Source: DATJUF01 sp035524095 (GTDB lineage: Bacteria > Desulfobacterota > Binatia > Binatales > Binataceae). Taken from it: DNA of 36,528 nt. The DNA lies in NCBI GenBank assembly GCA_035524095.1, contig DATKPK010000114.1, positions 1 to 36,528 of the forward strand, written 5' to 3'. The position numbers were made by a program, and so were the translations under genes. The notes under the pieces are model-generated. The model ran no database searches. It worked only from the letters and a program-made list of their open reading frames with translations, and had not been told where the DNA came from. Position 1 is the first letter of the stretch. The number at the start of each line of letters is the position of its first letter. Shown here piece by piece: positions 1-7,146 of this stretch.

Positions 1-114
1 AGATTGAAACTGCTGAGCCAGACTGCCCGATCCTCGGATAGGAGCGCCTAAACCAAGGTTCGAGAAACCTGTGGTGTTCTTCCCCATCGTCTTCCAGTGA
101 AATATCTTTTTCAT
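1..114 (-). CDS. Possible N-terminus of an unrecognised protein running off the left edge
   Basis: On the minus strand an open frame begins at an ATG at 114-112 and stays open for 38 codons to the window edge. The peptide starts MKKIFHWKTMGKN and continues with a Gly/Ser-rich stretch. In the same frame an upstream stop lies just before position 160, and this is the first ATG after it. A weak GGGG precedes the ATG. I recognise no family. It could equally be chance, because only 114 bases are visible. Confidence 0.25.
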   Translation of the reverse strand, partial: MKKIFHWKTMGKNTTGFSNLGLGAPIRGSGSLAQQFQS

Positions 115-464
115 CCCCGAATCCTGGGTACCACTAGGTCGACTTACAAAGTAACTTATATGTGACTATAGCTTAGTGATGCTGGCCGTTGTTAATATCT
201 CAACCAGATGCGCTAAACTTACAAGAGGTGGCTCGATGCCTTCAGGCTCGGCTGATCCTGTGTAATCTGATGAATGCGACTGTTGGATTCGAGGAGTTGG
301 CGGCCGAGACTGCCATACCGCTAAAAGTCTCCATCGGATGCGATCGACGCGCGGAAATCCGAGCATCGACAATTTGGCGGCTATCTTGAGCGTCGTCCGC
401 AAAGCTAGGAGTGTACTTAAAGGCTCGCGCAATCAAGGCCGCGTGAGAGGCTGGGGTAAGGAGC
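115..464. other. Intergenic stretch with no supported gene
   Basis: About 350 bases lie between the left-edge frame and the esterase gene. Short overlapping frames exist on both strands (166-432 minus, 189-389 plus), but their translations show no recognisable motif and no ribosome site. The part around 120-190 is relatively AT-rich and could hold promoters for the flanking genes. I cannot assign boxes with confidence. Confidence 0.4.
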
Positions 465-1472
465 ATGCGCAGGTTCCTTGGGTCGAGCGGTTCTGTTAGC
501 CGAGTCACGATCGAGAGCAAGGCCCTCCAAAGCAATATGCTGGGCGATTCATGGATCCGCGCCATCGATGTGTACGTCCCAGCCGCGCATGACGGAGAGG
601 GATTGCCCCTGCTCGTGGATCTTGTCGGTTTCACAAGCAGCGGCCTCTCGCAGACGAATTGGGCCGGTTTCCGCGAGAACGTGCCAGAGCGGCTCGACCG
701 GCTGATCGGCGAAGGGCGCATGTCACCGGTCGTGGTTGCCTTTCCGGATTGCTTCACCCGGCTCGGCGGTAATCAATACATCAACTCAGCTTCGATGGGA
801 GCGTGGGAGGATTTTCTACTGCTTGAGATGCTGCCGGCGATTGAGCAGCGTTTCAAATGCGGCGGCAGCGGGCGCCGCGGCGTGTTCGGCAAGAGCTCTG
901 GCGGCTATGGCGCGATCACCCACGCGTTGCGCCACTCCGACATCTGGGCGGCCGCGGCCTGTCACTCCGGCGATATGGGGTTTGAGTTGTGCTATTTGCC
1001 CGATATGCCAGCAGTCCTTCGTGCTCTGGCGGGCACTGGAAACTCCATCGAGCGCTGGTGGCGGCAGCTGGAAGAAGCCCATAAGCATCCGGATGGTTCC
1101 GGTAAGGTGATCAACGCGCTGGCGATGGCGGCCAGCTATGATCCCGATCCCACGGTGTTTTTAGGCATGCGACTGCCGGTCACGTTCGACACCTGTGAGA
1201 TTATCGAGGAACGCTGGGCGAACTGGTTGCGGCAAGACCCTGTGGTTGCGATCGAGACCCATGCGAGCAATCTTCGTAGGCTGAAGGCCCTTTATATCGA
1301 CTGCGGCGAGAACGATCAGTTCAACCTGCTCTACGGTGCTCGCAGGTTCGTGCGGCGGCTGAACCAGCTTCAGATTGCCTATCGCTACGAGGAGTTCCCC
1401 GACAACCATACCGGCGTCGATTACCGGATGGATGAGAGCTTGCCTTTTCTCGTCCAAGCATTGTCCGGCTGA
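465..1472 (+). CDS. Esterase-family alpha/beta hydrolase (enterochelin esterase/esterase D-like)
   Basis: A 335-residue protein of the alpha/beta-hydrolase superfamily resembling the putative esterase (Fes/EstD-like) family. The nucleophile elbow G-K-S-S-G is at residues 142-146, giving Ser144. The likely acid is Asp284 in a C-G-E-N-D segment and the likely histidine is His315 in D-N-H-T-G, so the triad order Ser-Asp-His is intact. There is no signal peptide, so it is probably cytoplasmic; the substrate is unknown. The ATG at 465 follows AAGGAG by only one base, which is too close for an ideal ribosome site, so translation could begin at a later codon such as Met25. A DUF2889-like gene follows after 95 bases on the same strand, and the two may be co-transcribed. 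The family call is firm; the biological role is not. Confidence 0.85.
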   Translation: MRRFLGSSGSVSRVTIESKALQSNMLGDSWIRAIDVYVPAAHDGEGLPLLVDLVGFTSSGLSQTNWAGFRENVPERLDRLIGEGRMSPVVVAFPDCFTRLGGNQYINSASMGAWEDFLLLEMLPAIEQRFKCGGSGRRGVFGKSSGGYGAITHALRHSDIWAAAACHSGDMGFELCYLPDMPAVLRALAGTGNSIERWWRQLEEAHKHPDGSGKVINALAMAASYDPDPTVFLGMRLPVTFDTCEIIEERWANWLRQDPVVAIETHASNLRRLKALYIDCGENDQFNLLYGARRFVRRLNQLQIAYRYEEFPDNHTGVDYRMDESLPFLVQALSG

Positions 1473-1567
1473 TGGCTGCCTTCGCTAAAGGATTTGGGCA
1501 CGAGCAGACCGGCTACGCCGATCGAGGAGCTCAGGATTAAAGATGAACTATCGCAACGCCACGTCAT

Positions 1568-2548
1568 TTGGAGCGCGGCGACTATCTTTCGGGGAATACC
1601 GTGGCTAGCGCTCAAATTGGATTTTCGATCCCCATTACTCAGTCCACATACGAGCGGCGCTTCGAAGCGGAAATCGATGCACTGACAGACAACGAACTTC
1701 TTGTGCGTGGTCGCATGCACGATCACCGCTTCACCTTTGAGCACATATGGCGGCTAAGGACGCCCGAATTTCAAGTGCTCGAAGCCAGCGCCGCGCAGCA
1801 TGCCGCCGATCCGTGCCAATTCAAACCTGAAATGTGCGGACGGTATCCCAATATTAAAGGCGTGCGGCTGGAACGCGGGTTTTCCAAACGGATTCTCACT
1901 GAGCTGGGCGATTTCACCGGAGCTGAGGAACACCTGTTTCTCGCCATCGAGATGGCGCGTGTCGGACAACAGGTTTACCAGGTTCCGCCTGGGTTCGAAG
2001 CGCAATTGGCGAGAGATGATGGCGCCGGTGATGGTATGGCCGCGTACAACTTTTGGAGAACAGACCGCGCCTACATGCCTAAACTCGCTGATTCCTGTCA
2101 CACCTACCGTGATGCGAGCGCGGTCCTCTTTGCCGAGCGTCAGGTGAGGCTGGGGTTTAGCTCCGATCTCTATTCGCCCAAGCCCGGCGATAGACGGGTC
2201 TTCTGGCGCGAAAAACAACTTTCCGTCTCTGTAAGGCGAGACTCAGCAGGCAAGGTCTTCTACGCATGCCAGAGCTCCATGAATGACACCGTTCACGACA
2301 TCACGGTCAAATTTGATCTTGCAGCTGATGGTGTGATCTCAAACGCAAGTTCCACCGGACTCCGGCTGCCTTACCACGGCATCTGCGAAGACGCACAATT
2401 GCGTACGGCACGCTTAAACGGGATGCGCGCGAATGACGATTCTTTTGATCAATTTGCTGATCGCATAGGCGGCTCGGAAGGCTGCGCGCATCTATTAGAT
2501 CTTTCGACCGACCTTGTCCGCCTATTCAAAACCGCTTGTCGCACATAG
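1568..2548 (+). CDS. DUF2889-family protein with two tandem domain copies
   Basis: A 326-residue protein I place in DUF2889, a family of unknown function. The C-terminal half (about 190-326) has the family signature: a P-Y-x-x-x-C segment near residue 268, then an L-x-G stretch and G-G-S-E-G-C-A-H-L at 301-309. The N-terminal half (about 30-190) follows the same plan: an A-S...D-P-C segment near 73-83, L-x-x-G-F near 101, G-A-E-E-H-L at 118-123, and a tail with S-C-H-T-Y-R near 176. That tail resembles the family's usual end. The second copy lacks it. The chosen start is TTG at 1568; GTG at 1601, preceded by GGGGAA, is a good alternative. A short ATG frame at 1543 reads into this region in another frame, so a sequencing or real frameshift near the start is possible. 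No membrane segments or signal peptide are seen. Confidence 0.7.
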   Translation: MERGDYLSGNTVASAQIGFSIPITQSTYERRFEAEIDALTDNELLVRGRMHDHRFTFEHIWRLRTPEFQVLEASAAQHAADPCQFKPEMCGRYPNIKGVRLERGFSKRILTELGDFTGAEEHLFLAIEMARVGQQVYQVPPGFEAQLARDDGAGDGMAAYNFWRTDRAYMPKLADSCHTYRDASAVLFAERQVRLGFSSDLYSPKPGDRRVFWREKQLSVSVRRDSAGKVFYACQSSMNDTVHDITVKFDLAADGVISNASSTGLRLPYHGICEDAQLRTARLNGMRANDDSFDQFADRIGGSEGCAHLLDLSTDLVRLFKTACRT

Positions 2549-2996
2549 ATCAAATGTCACAGGTTGAACGTTGCTATCCAGGCCAGTTCCTCTGTGTCTC
2601 TCATAACCTCCTTTCTGGTAGCTCAAACGGTTCGCTGCCGCCGAAAGAGGGTTTGAAAAGCTTGATCAGAGTAAGGGAGGCGTCCAGGCTTTGTCGGTTT
2701 CTTTCAGCAAGCCGCTATGGTTTGTGCAGAACGGCGGTTGGCACTCTGCCGGACGATCGGCAGATAGCCAATCTCATCAATGACTTAGAACCTGTGGCTG
2801 ACTGAGTAATTTGAGACGCTCCTCGAGCTCGCCTTACGCCAGAGCATCGATTTGATGAAAGGAGCAATCGCGAAGCGGCGTTGGGCGCTATGTTAGGGTA
2901 ACCGATCAAGAAGCGGTATGTAGGTTATTTAGATTTCGCGAGGAGACAAACTCGATGTCCTGCGCTTGATGGCAAAACTGAAGCCTCAAACGACAA
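2549..2996. other. Gene-free gap between convergent genes
   Basis: Nearly 450 bases separate the convergent DUF2889-like gene and the CGNR regulator gene. Frames at 2536-2805 (plus) and 2715-2909 (minus) are short, overlap each other and translate to compositionally random Ser/Arg-rich peptides. I see no strong hairpin with a T-run. It may be decayed coding DNA, but nothing in it is recognisable. Confidence 0.4.
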
Positions 2997-3677
2997 TCAG
3001 ATCTTGCTCCCTCTGCTGCGGAGAGCGGAGCGCTTCTGTTGTTTTAAGCGGGCACGATGGAGCGCTTGCTTGGCGCGATTCCCACAAAGAGTCATGCTAC
3101 ACCAGCGGCGGGCTCGTCCGCGAGTCTTGTCGAGGAAGAAAAGCGTACAAGATGATCTCTCGCATGATTTCACCCGAGAAAGATCCGCAGATGTAATTAA
3201 GTTCGCCATTGCATGAGCGATCGGCAAAAGTAAGGAGTCTGGGGTACGCCAGCGCCGCATAGTTCGCCATCGGAGTCCAGACATGGCCGGCTCTTGGGTA
3301 TCTTCGACCGGCCTAGCCACTATTGCTCCATATGCATCGTCGCGCTCGAGTATCTTATTCAGAGGCTCAAGTTCGTGCAGTGCCAGCGGTCCGAGCGAAC
3401 GACCCCTGTTCCTGGAAACGAAGGCGCGAAACCATTCTCTCAGGGCGCGAGCTTGAGCGGCAACCGCGTCGAGTTCTCCCGGGAAACAATTGGCGCGTAT
3501 CGTTGCGGCGGCGTCCGCCGGCAGAAGCTCGGCTTGCTCTAGCCAAGTCATAAGATCCTCCCCGTCCGATAGCCATTCGACCACCGTATCTATCGGCGTG
3601 CCTATTGAATTGAGAAAGTCGAGACCTGGATCTCCGGCGATGAATATGGCTGGAGGACGAGTGTCGTTCTTGGTCAT
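2997..3677 (-). CDS. CGNR zinc-finger protein (ABATE domain), likely transcription regulator
   Basis: A 226-residue protein with the architecture of the CGNR family. The N-terminal ABATE region is about residues 10-140 and includes the G-D-P-x-L-D-F-L-N-S motif at 15-24. The C-terminal CGNR zinc finger is about 165-210. The four zinc-binding cysteines are Cys172, Cys177, Cys193 and Cys198, with the name-giving C-G-N-R at 198-201. A basic tail (A-L-H-R-A-R-L-K-Q-Q-K-R) follows and would suit nucleic-acid contact. Family members are thought to be stress- or ligand-linked transcription regulators; this is known mainly from domain architecture. The gene is divergent from the hydrolase operon at 3845, and the 167-base gap carries operator-like repeats, so I infer that it regulates that operon and itself. 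Confidence 0.85.
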   Translation of the reverse strand: MTKNDTRPPAIFIAGDPGLDFLNSIGTPIDTVVEWLSDGEDLMTWLEQAELLPADAAATIRANCFPGELDAVAAQARALREWFRAFVSRNRGRSLGPLALHELEPLNKILERDDAYGAIVARPVEDTQEPAMSGLRWRTMRRWRTPDSLLLPIAHAMANLITSADLSRVKSCERSSCTLFFLDKTRGRARRWCSMTLCGNRAKQALHRARLKQQKRSALRSRGSKI

Positions 3678-3761
3678 TCAGGCTTAAATGCTGCTCTCGT
3701 TAAATTTAGTATAGCAGCCTGAGGTTTGTCGCTCCATTCTATATAACTGCTCAGTTGCCAC

Positions 3762-3820
3762 TTGACTGGTTATTCATCGAATGATAACCATCGAATGAGC
3801 ATCAATCAGGTTATCACAGC
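3762..3820. promoter_or_regulatory. Operator-like repeat cluster in divergent promoter region
   Basis: The hexamer GGTTAT is at 3768-3773, its inverse ATAACC at 3784-3789, and GGTTAT again at 3809-3814. The decamer CATCGAATGA is directly repeated at 3775-3784 and 3789-3798, with 14-base spacing. A TTGACT at 3762-3767 could be a -35 element for the rightward operon, but the matching -10 is poor. Dense repeats between a regulator and its divergent neighbour are typical of an autoregulated operator. The binding protein is inferred, not shown. Confidence 0.5.
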
Positions 3821-3844
3821 TACTCGATACTTAGGAGCATTCTC

Positions 3845-4735
3845 ATGCCAACGGTTCACTATTGCACCGCCGATATTGGCGGCCTCGAGATCGCGTATCG
3901 CGAGGCCGGCCCAACAGACGCTCCAACATTGCTGCTAATGCACGGGTTTCCCACGGCCGGACACATGTTCCGCGATTTGATCCCGCGTCTCGCCGAGAGC
4001 CTTCATCTGGTAGCGCCTGATCTGCCGGGCTTTGGTCAGTCGGACCTTCCTTCCCGCGACACGTTCCAATACACGTTCGAGAACGTTGCGGAGACGATTG
4101 ATCGTTTCACAACCACCATTGGGCTCAAGCAATTCGCGATTTATATCTTCGATTACGGAGCGCCTGTCGGCTTGCGAATTGCCTTGAAGCATCCAGAGCG
4201 CATAACCGCAATTGTCTCTCAGAATGGCAACGCCTACGAGGAGGGTTTGAGCGACGCTTGGCTCCCGATCCGAACCTATTGGCGTGAACCGAGTCAGGCG
4301 AACCGCGATGCCCTACGCAGTTTCCTGTCACCCGAGACCACGCTGTTTCAATACACTCATGGGGTCGCAGATCCCTCGCTCGTATCGCCCGATGGCCGCT
4401 CGCTTGACGACCACTATCTGGCGCGCCCGGGAGCACATGAGGTGCAGCTCGATCTGCTTCTCGACTATGCTAGCAACGTCGCTCTCTATCCGCAGTTCCA
4501 GGCTTATTTCCGAAAGCATAAGCCACCGCTGCTGGCGGTGTGGGGCAAGAATGATCCGTTTTTCCTACCTGCCGGAGCCGAGGCCTTCATGCGGGACAAT
4601 CCCCAAGCGGAGGTCCACTTTTATCCGACCGGCCACTTCGCCCTGGAAACACATTGCCAAGAAATTAGTCTTACGATTCGAGACTTTCTGGATCGACTCC
4701 GTGACCCGCGCTCCGCTTCGGCCCAGCTTAGTTAA
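3845..4735 (+). CDS. Alpha/beta hydrolase, haloalkane dehalogenase/epoxide hydrolase-like
   Basis: A 296-residue alpha/beta hydrolase. The oxyanion-hole motif H-G-F-P is at 33-36. The nucleophile elbow reads F-D-Y-G-A-P-V-G, so the nucleophile is Asp103 rather than serine, as in haloalkane dehalogenases, fluoroacetate dehalogenases and epoxide hydrolases. The acid is probably Asp237 in W-G-K-N-D-P and the base His264 in T-G-H-F-A. Residues 125-215 form the cap region. The length is normal for the family. AGGAG stands seven bases before the ATG, a strong site. It is the first gene of a three-gene operon divergent from the CGNR regulator, and the next gene starts 27 bases on. The substrate cannot be told from sequence; both dehalogenase and epoxide hydrolase remain possible. 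Confidence 0.85.
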   Translation: MPTVHYCTADIGGLEIAYREAGPTDAPTLLLMHGFPTAGHMFRDLIPRLAESLHLVAPDLPGFGQSDLPSRDTFQYTFENVAETIDRFTTTIGLKQFAIYIFDYGAPVGLRIALKHPERITAIVSQNGNAYEEGLSDAWLPIRTYWREPSQANRDALRSFLSPETTLFQYTHGVADPSLVSPDGRSLDDHYLARPGAHEVQLDLLLDYASNVALYPQFQAYFRKHKPPLLAVWGKNDPFFLPAGAEAFMRDNPQAEVHFYPTGHFALETHCQEISLTIRDFLDRLRDPRSASAQLS

Positions 4736-4762
4736 TCTAAGGCTGCGTGAAGGAGAAACCCG

Positions 4763-5458
4763 ATGTCGCGTGGGAATATGAGTGTTGTTCTAGTGCACGG
4801 TGCTTGGGCTGACGGATCGAGCTGGGCCAAAGTCATCGGGCCGCTGGCTGCCGAAGGTATCAAGGTCCTTGCGGCTCCGTTGCCTCTGACCTCGTTTGCT
4901 GAGGATACAGCGGCGGTTGAGCGTACGCTTGAGCGAGCTTCGGGCCCGGTCGTTCTTGTCGGTCACGCCTACGCCGGGGCAGTGATCGCGGCAGCACATA
5001 ATGATCAAGTCAAAGCACTTGTTTACGTCGCAGCACTCGCCCCCGACGAAGGTGAGACCGTCGCCGATGTCTTCTATCGTTCCGACCCTCATCCACTCGC
5101 ACCAAAGCTGTCACCGGACAATCATGGGCTGATCTACTTACCTCAGGAGGCATTTGCGGCGGCCTTCGCGCAAAACGCCTCTGCCGAGGAATTGGCGCTG
5201 CTCTATGCGGTGCAGAGGCCAATTTCGCCTGGATGCATTTCAGTGCCGGTGAATCGTCCGCTCTGGAAAGACCGACCAAGCTGGTTTTTGATGGCGGAGC
5301 AGGACCGCATGATCGTCCCTGCTACACAACAGTTTATGGCCCAACGAATGCGCGCGCGGGTGCAGTCACATCCAGTGGACCACGCGCCTAGCGTGACTGC
5401 TCCTGGTCTCGTCGTCGAGATCATCCGCGAGGCGATTCGCGAAACGATCGGCGGCTGA
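4763..5458 (+). CDS. Alpha/beta hydrolase fold protein lacking the serine nucleophile
   Basis: A 231-residue compact alpha/beta hydrolase of the plant methylesterase/salicylate-esterase-like type. V-H-G-A-W-A-D-G is at 11-18. The elbow that normally reads G-H-S-Y-G-G reads G-H-A-Y-A-G at 67-72, so the expected nucleophile is Ala69; the codon is GCC. The acid (Asp181 in E-Q-D) and His207 (V-D-H-A) remain. AAGGAGA lies seven bases before the ATG; a second in-frame ATG at 4778 is possible. It is the second gene of the operon, 27 bases after the first hydrolase and 56 bases before the reductase. With the serine gone it is unlikely to be a classical esterase. It may bind a ligand, act by another mechanism, or partner the neighbouring hydrolase. 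Confidence 0.8.
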   Translation: MSRGNMSVVLVHGAWADGSSWAKVIGPLAAEGIKVLAAPLPLTSFAEDTAAVERTLERASGPVVLVGHAYAGAVIAAAHNDQVKALVYVAALAPDEGETVADVFYRSDPHPLAPKLSPDNHGLIYLPQEAFAAAFAQNASAEELALLYAVQRPISPGCISVPVNRPLWKDRPSWFLMAEQDRMIVPATQQFMAQRMRARVQSHPVDHAPSVTAPGLVVEIIREAIRETIGG

Positions 5459-5514
5459 TCGCTCTCGCTTATGTGCTGGAGACAAACCCAGATCATTGTT
5501 AAGGAGATGGGCCA

Positions 5515-6924
5515 ATGGCCGATATCGAAAAATACGAAATTCTAGTTCTAGGAAGCGGCGAGGCCGGCAAGTGGACGGCCTGGACGATGGCCGATGAGGG
5601 GCGCCGCACCGCGATGGTCGAGCGGAAATGGCTCGGCGGTTCCTGCCCGAATATCGCATGCCTGCCAAGCAAGAACGTGATCTACTCCGCGCGAGTAGCA
5701 TCGCTGGCGCGGCGCGGCGCTGAATTCGGACTGGAAATAGATAACTTGCGGATCAACATGGGCGGCGTCCAGCAGCGCAAACGCAAAATGGTCGAAGCGG
5801 AACATCAGTTCCACGCGAAGCGTACCGCAGACGCCGGGATAGAATTGATCATGGGGGAAGCCCGTTTCGTTGCTCCGAAGACGGTTGAGGTCGCGCTTAA
5901 CGATGGCGGCACTCGGCGGATTGCCGGCGAACGTGTGTTCCTCGATCTCGGTTCGCATTCAGCCATGCCCAAGGTCAGTGGGCTCACCGCGGCAAATCCG
6001 ATGACCCATATTGAGGTGCTCGATCTCGATCGTCTGCCACATCATCTGATTGTGATCGGCGGCGGCTATATAGGACTTGAGCTGGCGCAGGCGATACGGC
6101 GATTTGGATCAGGCGTAACTGTGATCGAACAAAGTGCGCAACTCGCCGAGCGAGAAGATCCTGATATTGGGGCAGCTCTGCTCGATTTGTTTCACGACGA
6201 AGGTATCGAAGTATTGCTCGGTACTCATGTCGCTCGAGTTGATGGACTTTCAGGTAAAGAGGTTCGGGTTTACGTGAAAGACAGCGCCGGTGAGCGGATC
6301 ATCGAAGGGACAGATCTTCTCGTCTCCGTCGGCCGGGCGCCGAACACCAAGGGAATCGGGCTGGATCAAGCCGGCGTCGAGCTCGACCAACGGGGCTACA
6401 TCAAGGTTGATGATCGGCTCGAAACGACCGCATCCGGCGTGTGGGCGATGGGCGATTGCGCGGGCAGTCCGCAATTCACCCACGTCGCGTACAACGACTT
6501 CCGAGTTGTGCACGAGAACTTGAGCGGCGGCAATCGAACCACGAAGGATCGCATCGTGCCGTTCTGCATGTTCACCGATCCGGAGCTTGCACGCGTTGGC
6601 CGCAACGAGACTGAGGCGAGGCGTGACAAAATCGAATATCGTGTAGCGAAACTACCGATGGTGAGAGTGTTGCGCACTCACACGATTGACGAGCCGCGCG
6701 GCTTCATGAAGATGCTGATTGCAAAAGAGACCGACGAAATTCTTGGCTTCACCGCATTTGGGATAGAGGCAAGCGAGCTGATGGTGGCAGTTCAGGCAGC
6801 GATGGTTGGGCGACTGCCGTATACCGCCTTGCGCGATGCCATCTTCGCTCACCCGACCATGTCAGAGGGTCTTAACCACCTGCTCGCTGGCATCCCCACC
6901 AAGAAGAAGTCCCTACTAGCCTGA
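5515..6924 (+). CDS. Class I pyridine nucleotide-disulfide oxidoreductase (dihydrolipoyl dehydrogenase/mercuric reductase-like)
   Basis: A 469-residue flavoprotein. An N-terminal FAD Rossmann motif L-G-S-G-E-A-G is at 12-18. The redox-active disulfide C-P-N-I-A-C is at 44-49. A central NAD(P) Rossmann motif V-I-G-G-G-Y-I-G is followed by the second FAD contact M-G-D-C-A-G. The C-terminal dimerisation domain holds the catalytic pair in H-P-T-M-S-E (His446, Glu451). The C-terminal vicinal cysteines of mercuric reductase are absent, so Hg(II) reduction is not supported despite likely database names. AAGGAG lies eight bases before the ATG. It is the last gene of the operon behind the two hydrolases. 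No 2-oxoacid dehydrogenase genes lie nearby, which suggests a dedicated detoxification or thiol-redox job rather than a role as a general E3 subunit. Confidence 0.85.
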   Translation: MADIEKYEILVLGSGEAGKWTAWTMADEGRRTAMVERKWLGGSCPNIACLPSKNVIYSARVASLARRGAEFGLEIDNLRINMGGVQQRKRKMVEAEHQFHAKRTADAGIELIMGEARFVAPKTVEVALNDGGTRRIAGERVFLDLGSHSAMPKVSGLTAANPMTHIEVLDLDRLPHHLIVIGGGYIGLELAQAIRRFGSGVTVIEQSAQLAEREDPDIGAALLDLFHDEGIEVLLGTHVARVDGLSGKEVRVYVKDSAGERIIEGTDLLVSVGRAPNTKGIGLDQAGVELDQRGYIKVDDRLETTASGVWAMGDCAGSPQFTHVAYNDFRVVHENLSGGNRTTKDRIVPFCMFTDPELARVGRNETEARRDKIEYRVAKLPMVRVLRTHTIDEPRGFMKMLIAKETDEILGFTAFGIEASELMVAVQAAMVGRLPYTALRDAIFAHPTMSEGLNHLLAGIPTKKKSLLA

Positions 6925-7146
6925 ACGCGCTAGGCTACCGGCGCAATTTGTTTGTTTAGCTGTTGAGCGCGGGGTTTATAGTGGCCTTGGTCAATCCGAC
7001 ACGCACCGGGCGTTTCTCTGAAGAGTGACCGGAGCGCATCAAGACCAATCGGATGACGTTCGTTCTTGGTATCGGGTGCTTTGCGGCAAGACCTGCCGCG
7101 GCGCGATTGGTGTATTTCAGTGTATCGTTGCGGGCGTTGCCGCGGC

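Noticed and set aside
55..80. GGTTCGAGAAACC resembling a tRNA T-arm
   Set aside because: The stem does not pair properly around a seven-base TTCGANN loop, and no acceptor, D-arm or anticodon arm can be found nearby.
166..432. Minus-strand frame of 88 codons before the esterase gene
   Set aside because: Its translation has no family pattern, it has no ribosome site, and it overlaps equally weak frames on the other strand.
2536..2805. Plus-strand frame of 89 codons after the DUF2889-like gene
   Set aside because: It overlaps the end of the preceding gene, lacks a ribosome site and has a random Ser/Arg/Leu-rich composition.
5515..6924. Mercuric reductase (merA)
   Set aside because: The N-terminal disulfide is present, but the C-terminal Cys-Cys pair and any mer neighbours are absent.
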